14,193 nt of DNA from an uncultured Anaerosacchariphilus sp. (GTDB lineage Bacteria; Bacillota; Clostridia; Lachnospirales; Lachnospiraceae): the NCBI GenBank assembly GCA_934373375.1, contig CAKROP010000022.1, positions 1 to 14,193 on the forward strand. The letters are read 5' to 3'. The notes under the pieces are model-generated. The model ran no database searches. It was given only the letters and a program-made list of their open reading frames with translations, and was not told the DNA's origin. Position 1 is the stretch's first letter; each line of letters starts with the position of its first letter. Below, in pieces: positions 1 to 6,651 of the stretch. The position numbers were made by a program, and so were the translations under genes.

Positions 1-613
1 TTTCTTCGGACATCGCAGATGTGGCGGATGATTCCTCCGCATCCGTCTCGTCCGCTGTATCACCCTCAGGTACGGAGGTTATGGACGTTTCACTGTTTCC
101 CTTATTTACGGTAGAGATCGAGGCCACCTCTGTTCCGTCCTCACCGTACAGAGACTGCTCCGTATAATTGGTGAAGCCCTTGGACAGATAGCCTACGGTA
201 CCGTCGTCATAGGTAATCTTCATCAGGGTACCGGTTTCCATGCCATCCAGAGACCAGTTCAGCAGATCCGCCAGTTCATAATACAGACCTCCGTCCTTCA
301 CGTCGCCACTTCCGATGGTACTGTTTTCTGCATATTGCTGAACATTTACGAGAATCTTGCCGTCGTAGACGCCATTTTTCTCAAACTTACTCTCCCGGCT
401 GGCAGCCCGGACACAGCGGTAGATCTGCTCCAGAACCTCATCCTGATAATAACCGGTGCTCTCAAAGGTCTGATCCTTTCCCACGAAGCCAAAGCCGCTG
501 CCGCCCACATAGACCGTACACACGACCACGGACAGCACCAGCACCACCGCGCAAATCTGATTCAATAACAGCGCCGTGAGCTTCCACGGCTTCGAATATT
601 CCCATCGCTTCAT
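1..613 (-). CDS. Probable sensor histidine kinase, N-terminal part (3' end outside window)
   Basis: This frame is open from an ATG at 613 to the left edge, giving about 204 codons with no stop. The protein starts MKRWEYSKPWKLTALLLNQ, followed by one hydrophobic segment at about residues 12-36. After that comes a soluble, probably extracytoplasmic region with many Gly, Tyr, Asp and Glu, ending in a Ser/Thr/Glu/Asp-rich stretch at the edge. No HAMP, dimerisation or ATPase domain is visible because the gene is cut. The kinase assignment is inferred from position: its ATG follows the response-regulator stop codon with no gap (TAA then ATG), the usual layout for a regulator-kinase pair. A GGTGGAG ribosome binding site lies inside the end of the regulator gene. 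The ligand cannot be read from the sequence. Another membrane-anchored partner protein is possible but less likely. Confidence 0.72.
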   Translation of the reverse strand, partial: MKRWEYSKPWKLTALLLNQICAVVLVLSVVVCTVYVGGSGFGFVGKDQTFESTGYYQDEVLEQIYRCVRAASRESKFEKNGVYDGKILVNVQQYAENSTIGSGDVKDGGLYYELADLLNWSLDGMETGTLMKITYDDGTVGYLSKGFTNYTEQSLYGEDGTEVASISTVNKGNSETSITSVPEGDTADETDAEESSATSAMSEE

Positions 614-1318
614 TTACAGCTTCTCCACCTTATATCCAATGCCCCACACCACCTTCAGATAGCGGGGCTCCTTCGCGTTAATCTCGATCTTTTCCCGGAT
701 GTGACGGATATGGACCGCCACCGTATTATCCGCGCCGATGGCGTCTTCATTCCAGATGCTCTCGTAAATCTGATTAATGGAGAACACCTTGCCCTGATTC
801 TTCACCAGAAGCAGCAAAATATTATACTCAATAGGCGTCAGCTTCACCGGCTCGCCATCCACGGTCACTTCCTTCAGATCGTCGTTCATAACCAGTCCGC
901 CGGTCTGATAGATCTTCTGATTCTCATCCGTCGCATTGCCAAGCTTCGTATAGCGGCGCAGCTGGGACTTCACCCTGGCCACCAGCTCCAGCGGATTAAA
1001 GGGTTTCGTCACGTAATCATCCGCGCCGATATTCAATCCCAGAATCTTATCCGCGTCCTCCGACTTGGCCGACAGAATAATAATCGGAATACTGCTCTTC
1101 TCCCGAATCTTAAGCGTCGCCCGCAGGCCGTCCAGCTTCGGCATCATAATATCAATCAGCAGCAGCTGCACATCCTCCTGCTCCAGCATTTCCACCGCCT
1201 GCACCCCGTCGTAGGCCTTCAAAATCCGGTACCCCTCCTGGGACAGATAAATCTCTATCGCGTCCACAATCTCCCTGTCATCATCACAGACCAGGATTGT
1301 ATTCTTCTTTTTGTTCAT
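614..1318 (-). CDS. OmpR/PhoB-family response regulator, VanR-like
   Basis: This is a two-domain transcription factor of 234 residues, normal for the family. The receiver domain (about 5-120) has the acidic pocket D12-D13-D14, phosphoacceptor D56 in LLIDIMMPKLDG, switch Ser83 and conserved Lys105 in the KPF motif. A winged-helix DNA-binding domain (about 140-234) includes LTPIEYNILLLLVKNQGKVF and ends with a VVWGIGYK strand-turn. The GLNIGADDYVTKPFNPLELV stretch and the WGIGYK ending resemble the VanR-like subgroup; this is family knowledge, not evidence of vancomycin resistance, and no van genes are present. The ATG at 1318 is preceded by GAGGGTG. It is probably co-transcribed with the adjoining histidine kinase, which should phosphorylate D56. 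A perfect inverted repeat lies 32 bases upstream of the start, over the candidate promoter. Confidence 0.93.
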   Translation of the reverse strand: MNKKKNTILVCDDDREIVDAIEIYLSQEGYRILKAYDGVQAVEMLEQEDVQLLLIDIMMPKLDGLRATLKIREKSSIPIIILSAKSEDADKILGLNIGADDYVTKPFNPLELVARVKSQLRRYTKLGNATDENQKIYQTGGLVMNDDLKEVTVDGEPVKLTPIEYNILLLLVKNQGKVFSINQIYESIWNEDAIGADNTVAVHIRHIREKIEINAKEPRYLKVVWGIGYKVEKL

Positions 1319-1350
1319 GTTCTCACCCTCATATCGTTCTTGAAACGTGA

Positions 1351-1389
1351 ATAGACAGTAAAATGATACTCTTACATTTTACTGTCTAT
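1351..1389. repeat. Perfect 15-bp inverted repeat with 9-base loop, operator-like
   Basis: The arm ATAGACAGTAAAATG (1351-1365) is exactly reverse-complementary to CATTTTACTGTCTAT (1375-1389), with nine bases between them. No T-run follows on either strand, so it is not a normal intrinsic terminator. One arm contains the candidate -10 of the response-regulator promoter and the other lies just downstream of the likely start point. That is where a repressor operator, or a hairpin in the mRNA leader, would be expected. Confidence 0.6.
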
Positions 1390-1404
1390 CCATAGTTATA
1401 ACAA
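1376..1404 (-). promoter_or_regulatory. Candidate promoter of the two-component operon
   Basis: Read on the minus strand: -35 TTGTTA (1399-1404), a 17-base spacer, and -10 TAAAAT (1376-1381), placing the start near 1369. An alternative is an extended -10, TGTTATAAC (1395-1403), with a weak TTGTGT -35 at 19 bases, which would start near 1388. In either case the 15-bp inverted repeat at 1351-1389 sits on or immediately after the start point. This was picked by eye and not measured. Confidence 0.45.
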
Positions 1405-1429
1405 GGCTTTTTTAAATCCACACAACGAT

Positions 1430-1443
1430 AATTCTTAAGAATT
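1430..1443. repeat. 14-bp perfect palindrome upstream of the response-regulator promoter
   Basis: AATTCTTAAGAATT is its own reverse complement with no spacer. It lies about 26 bases upstream of the candidate -35, a position suited to an activator or UP-like element. It is AT-rich and could be chance. Confidence 0.35.
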
Positions 1444-1472
1444 TCTTGGGATTCCCCGAGCTTAAACTACCA

Positions 1473-1663
1473 GAAAAGAGAAAATATCCCCCTCGCCGGG
1501 CGTTAGCTTATTTTCCGCAGCTTCTGACTGCGCTAGGCAGCGCCTGAAGGAGCCACTGTCTGAGGCCCTTCAGGGCCGAGTTTGGCGATCAGGCGCGAAT
1601 AAGCCGCGCGGTCAGAAGCCGGAAAATAATGCGTGCCCGGCGAGGGGGATATTTTCTCTTTTC
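1473..1663. repeat. 191-base nested palindromic element; possible bidirectional terminator
   Basis: The outer arms 1473-1501 and 1635-1663 are 29-bp perfect reverse complements. Further nested pairings are 1508-1517 with 1620-1629, 1520-1528 with 1611-1619, 1530-1533 with 1606-1609, 1540-1547 with 1589-1596, and an apical GGCCC/GGGCC near 1564-1577. The outer arm is A/T-rich at its outer end and C/G-rich inside, so on either strand the fold is a GC stem running into a T-rich tail. It begins 7 bases beyond the degV stop codon and could end that operon. It has no coding capacity of its own and contains no transposase. It could be a mobile palindromic repeat (MITE-like or REP-like) or a structured RNA. 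Together with the flanking sites it explains most of the 352-base gap between degV and the response regulator. Confidence 0.75.
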
Positions 1664-1670
1664 GTCCGTC

Positions 1671-2555
1671 TTACTTCAAATATTCCGCATACTTCTCTTC
1701 ACTGGCACTGAGGAACACAATACCAATGATACCCGGGCCCGTATGCGCTCCGATAGCGCATCCAACCCAGGACTTGATAATCCCCTTGCAATGATATTTC
1801 TCCATCAGCATTGCGCTCACCTTCTCGCAGGTCTCCGGATCATTTCCATGCACCACGCCGATGATCTGCTTATCCAGATCTGCGCCGCGTTCACCCACCA
1901 GCTCCACGCACCGCTTCAGCGACTTATGCCGTCCGCGCACCTTCTCGATAGCCACCAGCGCGCCGTCGTCATTGACCTCGATGATCGGCTTCAGATCCAG
2001 CACACCGCCCAGCACAGCCGAGGTTTTGCTCAACCGGCCGCCCTTGTACAGATACTCCAGGGTTTCCACCGTCACAATATGCTCCATATGATCGCAGAAG
2101 AACTGCGCCGCCTCAATGATCAGTTCCTTCGGCGCGCCATTTGCCTGCATCCGCAGAATCTTCTCCACCGCCAGACCAAAGCCCAGAGAGGCGCACTTGG
2201 TATCAATGATGGTCAGATCAAAATCCGGATACTCCTCCAGAAGCTCTTCCTTCGCCAGATTTGCCGCATTGAAGGTGCCCGCGATGCCGGTAGAGAAGCA
2301 CATATACAGCACCTCGTCCCCGGCCTTGGCGTAGGGTTCAAAATTCTCCCGGAACATATACTGATTGATATGGTAGGTCTTGATATCAGTCCCTTGCGCC
2401 TGAATCCGGTAGAAATCCTCCGGGAAAATGGTCTTGCCGTCAAAATAATCCGTTCCATCAATGGTTACCGGCGTCGGAATCACATGAAGCTTGTATTTCT
2501 CGATAATCTCCTTGGGCAGATCCGTTGCCGAATCCGTAATAATCTTAAATGCCAT
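1671..2555 (-). CDS. DegV/FakB-family fatty-acid-binding protein
   Basis: DegV-family proteins bind a fatty acid and, as FakB subunits, present it to the kinase FakA, so exogenous fatty acids enter phospholipid synthesis as acyl-phosphate. This copy has 294 residues, close to the family norm. Visible motifs are the N-terminal ITDSATDLP (6-14), FSTGIAGTF (87-95), the linker YLYKGGRLSKTS, and GAHTGPG near the C-terminus (His271). T60, S88 and H271 match positions that I recall contacting the lipid carboxylate in characterised FakB proteins. The TSQ triplet common in the family reads T-Y-H here (60-62). The ATG at 2555 has an AGGGGAG site 6 bases upstream. It follows nadE by 75 bases without a clear promoter, so it is probably the last gene of that operon. 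No fakA is in the window, and the substrate is unknown. Confidence 0.93.
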   Translation of the reverse strand: MAFKIITDSATDLPKEIIEKYKLHVIPTPVTIDGTDYFDGKTIFPEDFYRIQAQGTDIKTYHINQYMFRENFEPYAKAGDEVLYMCFSTGIAGTFNAANLAKEELLEEYPDFDLTIIDTKCASLGFGLAVEKILRMQANGAPKELIIEAAQFFCDHMEHIVTVETLEYLYKGGRLSKTSAVLGGVLDLKPIIEVNDDGALVAIEKVRGRHKSLKRCVELVGERGADLDKQIIGVVHGNDPETCEKVSAMLMEKYHCKGIIKSWVGCAIGAHTGPGIIGIVFLSASEEKYAEYLK

Positions 2556-2630
2556 GTTCTTCTCCCCTGAATTTAATTTGCAGCCTATGATACCGGGCCA
2601 CTTTTCAATTTACATAACTCAAAATCAATC

Positions 2631-4559
2631 TTACTCAAGCGTCTCCAGCTGCGCCAGCCACAACCCTGCGCAGGCGTCGCTGGGCATCCGCAAATCTCCC
2701 CGCGGCGATACCGCTACAGAACCCACCTTCGGGCCGTCCGGCAGACAGGACCGCTTAAACTGCTGGGCAAAATATCTGCGGTAGAATACCTTCAGCCATT
2801 TCAGCATGGTCTCCGTATCATAGACGCCCGCAAAGGCTTTCTGGGCCAGCCGGTAAATCTTCGCCGGTTCAAAGCCGAAACGTAGGATGTAATACAGATA
2901 AAAATCATGCAGCTCATAGGGACCTACCAAATCCTCTGTCTTCTGGGCAATCTCCCCGTCCTTCGGCGGCAGCAGCTCCGGGCTCACCGGCGTATCCAGG
3001 ACGTCCAGCAGTACTTCGGAAAGCTTTTCATCCCCACAGGTATCCGCATAGTACCGCACCAGATGGCGCACCAGTGTCTTCGGAACCCCCGCATTGACGC
3101 CGTACATAGACATGTGGTCGCCATTGTAGGTGGCCCAGCCCAGGGCAAGCTCCGACATATCACCGGTACCGATGACCATGCCGCCCGCCTGGTTGGCCAG
3201 ATTCATCAAAACCTCCGTACGCTCCCGCGCCTGGGAATTCTCGTAGGTCACGTCATGCGCATCCGGATCGTGTCCGATATCCCGGAAATGGATGGTCACC
3301 GCCTCGCGGATATCTACCTCTTTTAAAGTCGCGCCCAGCTTCTGCACCATATCACAGGCATTCCGGTAAGTCCGGTCCGTGGTTCCAAAGCAGGGCATGG
3401 TCACGCCCAGAATACCGGAACGGTCCAGTCCCAGACTGTCAAAAGCCTTCACCGTAACCAGAAGCGCCAGAGTGGAATCCAGGCCGCCGGAGATACCAAC
3501 CACCGCCGTCTTGCAATGGGTATGCTCCAGCCGCTTCTTCAGGCCCATATACTGAATGGCGAAAATCTCCTCACAGCGCCGCTGTCTGTCACTGTCGCTG
3601 CCGGGCACGAAGGGCGCCGGATCCACATAACGGGACAGCTCTGTATCTTCCTTTTTCAGATGGAAGCCAACCTCCACATAGGGTCTGGAGCTATCCGTCC
3701 GGAAGGTGGTCATTCTTCTGCGCTCGCCCACCAGCCGTGCGATATCCAGCTCCGCATAAATGGTCTCACTGGTAAATCGGGCCGATTCTGCCAGAATCGT
3801 TCCATTTTCCGCAATGATATTATGGCCGCCAAACACCAGATCCTGGCTGGACTCGCCCTCTCCTGCATTGGCATAGATATATCCGCATACCAGGCGGGCC
3901 GACTGTCCGCCTATGAGAGACTCCCGGTACAGATTCTTGCCTGTGGTTTCATCGCTGGCTGAGCAGTTCACGATGACCGTCGCGCCTGCCAGCGCATGAC
4001 CGATGCTTGGCGGGTTCGGTACCCACACATCCTCGCAGATCTCCGCAGCCACACTAAGTCCCGGAAGTTCCTCACAGGTGAACAGCAGCTTCGTTCCAAA
4101 ACTGATATAATCGCCGTCCTCTCCCTCCTCGGGAACCCACACGTCCTCTACTTCCTGATTTCCCGGTGTGAAATGGCGCAGCTCATAGAATTCTCCGTAG
4201 TTAGGCAGATGCAGCTTCGGCACCAGACCAAGCAGGTGTCCGCCGCAGAGAGCTGCCGCCACATTGTAAAGCTTGCCGTCCTTCTCCCAGGGAAGTCCCA
4301 CGAAGATCAGCGCGTCCAGATCCGCCGTCTCTCTGGCGATATGGAACAACTCCTCCCGGGCGCTCTTTAGCAGAAGCTCCTGTAAGAATAAATCTGAGCA
4401 GGTATAGCCGGTAATGCCAAGCTCCGGAAATACGATGATCTTCGCGCCATGCTCCGCCGCCTCTCTGGCAAGCCTAATGGTCTCCGCGCCATTTCCCTTC
4501 GTGTCCGCCACCTGAATCTTCGGCGTCACCGCCGCCGTTCTGATAAACCCGTGTCTCAT
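2631..4559 (-). CDS. nadE: Glutamine-dependent NAD+ synthetase
   Basis: This enzyme catalyses the last step of NAD biosynthesis, amidating deamido-NAD with ATP and ammonia released from glutamine. It has 642 residues, the two-domain long form. The N-terminal nitrilase-type glutaminase (about 5-290) shows the catalytic triad Glu46 (VFPELGITGY), Lys115 (VPKLHLPNYGEF) and Cys175 (AEICEDVWVP). The C-terminal synthetase (about 325-640) carries the PP-loop SGGLDS at 357-362, and GTGDMSELALGW further on. A short synthetase using free ammonia would lack the first domain. The ATG at 4559 is preceded by AAGGAG with a 5-base gap, and the start lies only 13 bases after the hslO stop codon, so the two are co-transcribed. 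The pairing with a redox-controlled chaperone may reflect shared redox or energy stress, but that is inference. Confidence 0.97.
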   Translation of the reverse strand: MRHGFIRTAAVTPKIQVADTKGNGAETIRLAREAAEHGAKIIVFPELGITGYTCSDLFLQELLLKSAREELFHIARETADLDALIFVGLPWEKDGKLYNVAAALCGGHLLGLVPKLHLPNYGEFYELRHFTPGNQEVEDVWVPEEGEDGDYISFGTKLLFTCEELPGLSVAAEICEDVWVPNPPSIGHALAGATVIVNCSASDETTGKNLYRESLIGGQSARLVCGYIYANAGEGESSQDLVFGGHNIIAENGTILAESARFTSETIYAELDIARLVGERRRMTTFRTDSSRPYVEVGFHLKKEDTELSRYVDPAPFVPGSDSDRQRRCEEIFAIQYMGLKKRLEHTHCKTAVVGISGGLDSTLALLVTVKAFDSLGLDRSGILGVTMPCFGTTDRTYRNACDMVQKLGATLKEVDIREAVTIHFRDIGHDPDAHDVTYENSQARERTEVLMNLANQAGGMVIGTGDMSELALGWATYNGDHMSMYGVNAGVPKTLVRHLVRYYADTCGDEKLSEVLLDVLDTPVSPELLPPKDGEIAQKTEDLVGPYELHDFYLYYILRFGFEPAKIYRLAQKAFAGVYDTETMLKWLKVFYRRYFAQQFKRSCLPDGPKVGSVAVSPRGDLRMPSDACAGLWLAQLETLE

Positions 4560-4572
4560 AGCTTCTCCTTAT

Positions 4573-5454
4573 TTAGCGTTTTGCTATTTTCAGAATCTCT
4601 TTTAAATCCTCAATATCAAACTTGTAGGCATGATTGCAGAAATGACATTTCACCTCGATGGGCTTGTTGTCCTGAATCATTTCCCGTATCTCCTTGCTTC
4701 CGATGCTGACGATGGCCTTTGCCACCCGCTCCCGACTGCAGTTGCAGTACCAGGAAGCCGGAATGGTGTCGTTAATCTCCAGGCCGAAATCACCCAGCAG
4801 ATACTCCAGAAGCTGCTCCGGGCTCATGCCCTGATCCAGAAGCTTCGTCACCGAATCCATGGTGGACAGCTTTGCTTCCAGCGCGTCAATGACCTTGTCG
4901 TCGGTAAAGGGCATCAGCTGAATGATGAAGCCACCTGCCTGGCGGACCGTATTATCCTTATTTAACAACACGCCCAGTCCTACCGAGGATGGAACCTGCT
5001 CAGATGTGGCAAAGTAATAGGTCAAATCCTCCGCAATCTCGCCAGTCTGCAGTTCAACGGTTCCCACATAGGGCTCCTTCAGGCCCAGATCCTTGATCAC
5101 CCGCAGGGTACCAGGCCCGATGGCGCCGGACACGTCCAGTTTTCCCTTTGCGTTCGCCGGAAGCAGCACCATGGGTTCATCCACATAGCCCTTTACTCTT
5201 GCCTTGGAATCCGCTGTCACGGTGATGCCGCCGATGGCTCCGGCTCCCTTGATCTGCAAAGTCAGCAGATCCGCGTCGCCCTTCATCATGGAACCCATCA
5301 TGGCGCCGGCTGTCAGCAGACGTCCCAGGGCCGCTGTAGCCACCGGACTGGTGTTGTGAATGGAGCGCGCCTGCTCCACCATTTCTCTGGATGTGATGGC
5401 AAAGGCACGAATCTGGTGATCCGCAGCCGTTGCTCTTACAATATAATCTTCCAT
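4573..5454 (-). CDS. hslO: Hsp33 redox-regulated holdase chaperone
   Basis: Hsp33 is a cytoplasmic chaperone that is silent when reduced with zinc bound. On oxidative unfolding stress it forms disulfides, releases zinc and holds unfolding proteins. This copy has 293 residues, the usual length. The C-terminal zinc site is complete: C237 and C239 (CNC) with C270 and C273 (CHFC). The N-terminal domain carries typical Hsp33 segments such as DYIVRATAADHQIRAFA and LLTAGAMMGSMMKG. The ATG at 5454 has an AGAGGAG site 7 bases upstream. It lies 72 bases after the methyltransferase stop and 13 bases before nadE. I found no convincing promoter in the upstream gap, so it is probably read from the methyltransferase promoter. 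Confidence 0.97.
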   Translation of the reverse strand: MEDYIVRATAADHQIRAFAITSREMVEQARSIHNTSPVATAALGRLLTAGAMMGSMMKGDADLLTLQIKGAGAIGGITVTADSKARVKGYVDEPMVLLPANAKGKLDVSGAIGPGTLRVIKDLGLKEPYVGTVELQTGEIAEDLTYYFATSEQVPSSVGLGVLLNKDNTVRQAGGFIIQLMPFTDDKVIDALEAKLSTMDSVTKLLDQGMSPEQLLEYLLGDFGLEINDTIPASWYCNCSRERVAKAIVSIGSKEIREMIQDNKPIEVKCHFCNHAYKFDIEDLKEILKIAKR

Positions 5455-5526
5455 ATTTTTACTCCTCTTATTGTATCATTTTCCTGCGCCTGTATTTTTC
5501 TACGCTTTATCTGAACTTCCCGTATC

Positions 5527-6273
5527 TCACACTTTCCGCGCTGCGATACAGAACTTTCCCGTCGTATCTGTAACCTTTTTTTCCGTGTCGGAATCGAAGA
5601 TCTGCTCTGCCTTCAGTCCTGCCATTTGAAGCAGCTCCAGCACCCGCTCCAGCGCATAGGCCTTCTGGATATGGGTCTCCTCGAACCGCACATACCGGTC
5701 GTCCTTATCCCGCACATAGAGGGTCAGATCGTACTGATTCAGCCGCTCCTCCGGATCGTAATAATTCTCCCAGATAAAGCTGCTCTCCTCCCGGTTCTCC
5801 GCGATGGTGGTCTCACCCAGCATCTCTTTGTATTTGTAAATGGTATTCATGTCGAAGAAGAACACGCCGTCCGGATCCAGATAATTCCATACCAGCCGGA
5901 ACACCTGCAGCAGATCTTCCTCTTCCGTAATATAATTCAGGGAATCACAGACGCTGACGATGGCCCGCACCGTGCCATAAAGCTCAAACTCCCGCATATC
6001 CTGCAGAAGATACAAAATATCGTGTCCCGACTCGGCGCGCTTCTCACAGGCCAGCTCCAGCATTTCCTCGGAAGCGTCCACGCCGATCATATCGTAGCCC
6101 GCGTCCGCCAGAAGCTCCGTCATACTGCCGGTTCCGCAGCCCAGATCCAGCACCAGACCGTCCGGAATTCCGTATTCTTTTAATATCTCTGTGATCCGCC
6201 GGCTCCATTTCTCATAGGGAACCTGGTCCATAAACAGATCGTAAACCTCCGCAAAGCCTGTATACGCGTCCAT
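5527..6273 (-). CDS. Class I SAM-dependent methyltransferase (YqeM-like)
   Basis: This cytoplasmic methyltransferase of 248 residues has a Rossmann-fold core. Motif I is VLDLGCGTG (41-49), the acidic residue that binds the SAM ribose is D66 in IGVDAS, and CDSLNY is the motif-IV region. The N-terminal DAYTGFAEVYDLFMD resembles the AYxxFAxVYDxFM opening of the Bacillus YqeM group of uncharacterised methyltransferases. The substrate cannot be inferred. The ATG at 6273 is preceded by AAGGAGTT with good spacing. It is the first gene after the terminator of the HPr-like gene and has its own candidate promoter, so it probably leads a methyltransferase-hslO-nadE-degV operon. Nothing suggests truncation. 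Confidence 0.9.
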   Translation of the reverse strand: MDAYTGFAEVYDLFMDQVPYEKWSRRITEILKEYGIPDGLVLDLGCGTGSMTELLADAGYDMIGVDASEEMLELACEKRAESGHDILYLLQDMREFELYGTVRAIVSVCDSLNYITEEEDLLQVFRLVWNYLDPDGVFFFDMNTIYKYKEMLGETTIAENREESSFIWENYYDPEERLNQYDLTLYVRDKDDRYVRFEETHIQKAYALERVLELLQMAGLKAEQIFDSDTEKKVTDTTGKFCIAARKV

Positions 6274-6326
6274 CGCTGCTGTAACTCCTTCAATTGTCTG
6301 ATTTTCCAGACTGTATGATCCGTTTC

Positions 6327-6355
6327 ATCATAACAAATTTCCGGACAAAAAACAA
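6327..6355 (-). promoter_or_regulatory. Promoter for the methyltransferase-hslO-nadE-degV operon
   Basis: On the minus strand: -35 TTGTTT (6350-6355), 17-base spacer, -10 TATGAT (6327-6332), with TG one base before the -10 (extended -10). The likely start is near 6320, leaving a leader of about 47 bases before the ATG at 6273. The -35 lies inside the T-run of the terminator that closes the upstream gene. Confidence 0.62.
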
Positions 6356-6381
6356 GGACTGCCGGAAAATCCCGGCAGTCC
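6347..6381 (-). terminator. Intrinsic terminator after the HPr-like gene
   Basis: A perfect 10-bp GC-rich stem (GGACTGCCGG at 6356-6365 with CCGGCAGTCC at 6372-6381) has a 6-base loop. On the minus strand it is followed directly by TTGTTTTTT. It begins 15 bases after the HPr-like stop codon and closes the murB-rapZ-whiA-HPr unit. Confidence 0.92.
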
Positions 6382-6396
6382 CTCACAGTTGTCTGC

Positions 6397-6651
6397 TTAT
6401 TTGCTGCTTAAGAACTTCTCGATATTGGCCATAGCCTCTTCTTCGTCCTCACCGTCCGCAGAAACGGTAACGGTCTCGCCCGCGAAGAGTCCAAGGGTCA
6501 TCATACCCATAATGCTCTTGGCATTTACCTTCTTGTTATCACTCTCCACATAGATCTCGCTGCCGTACTGGCTCGCCACCTGCACCAGCAATGCGACCGG
6601 CCTGGCTTCAAGCCCTTCCGGAATCTGAATCGTGATTTCCTGTTTCATCAT
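6397..6651 (-). CDS. HPr-family protein lacking His15 (Crh-like regulatory paralogue)
   Basis: This is an 84-residue HPr fold, full length for the family. In true HPr, His15 accepts phosphate from PTS enzyme I in the motif GLHARP; here the motif is GLEARP (13-18), with Glu at exactly position 15. The regulatory serine is kept: S46 in NAKSIMGMM, the site that HPr kinase phosphorylates so that the protein can act with CcpA. It therefore should not carry PTS phosphate but could be a catabolite-control effector, like Bacillus Crh, which has Gln15 and lies downstream of yvcL (whiA). The gene order here supports that relationship. An AAGGAGG site at 6661-6667, inside whiA, precedes the tandem ATG-ATG start. 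The start overlaps whiA by 44 bases, suggesting translational coupling. An intrinsic terminator follows. The exact regulatory partner is not known. Confidence 0.93.
   Translation of the reverse strand: MMKQEITIQIPEGLEARPVALLVQVASQYGSEIYVESDNKKVNAKSIMGMMTLGLFAGETVTVSADGEDEEEAMANIEKFLSSK

Noticed and set aside
614..1318. Vancomycin-resistance regulator (VanR of a van cluster)
   Set aside because: The regulator resembles the VanR subgroup, but no vanH, vanA-type ligase or vanX lies nearby, and this subgroup is common in Clostridia without resistance genes.
1629..2570. Plus-strand open frame of 313 codons opposite degV
   Set aside because: It is antisense to a full-length DegV gene, starts inside the palindromic element and shows no family motif.
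5470..5475. Promoter for hslO with an extended -10 TGATACAAT
   Set aside because: The transcript would start inside the hslO ribosome binding site (5462-5468) and no -35 is visible.
6296..6311. Small hairpin in the methyltransferase leader (GTCTG/CAGAC with 6-base loop)
   Set aside because: Five base pairs is too weak to distinguish from chance, and there is no riboswitch or attenuator-like context.
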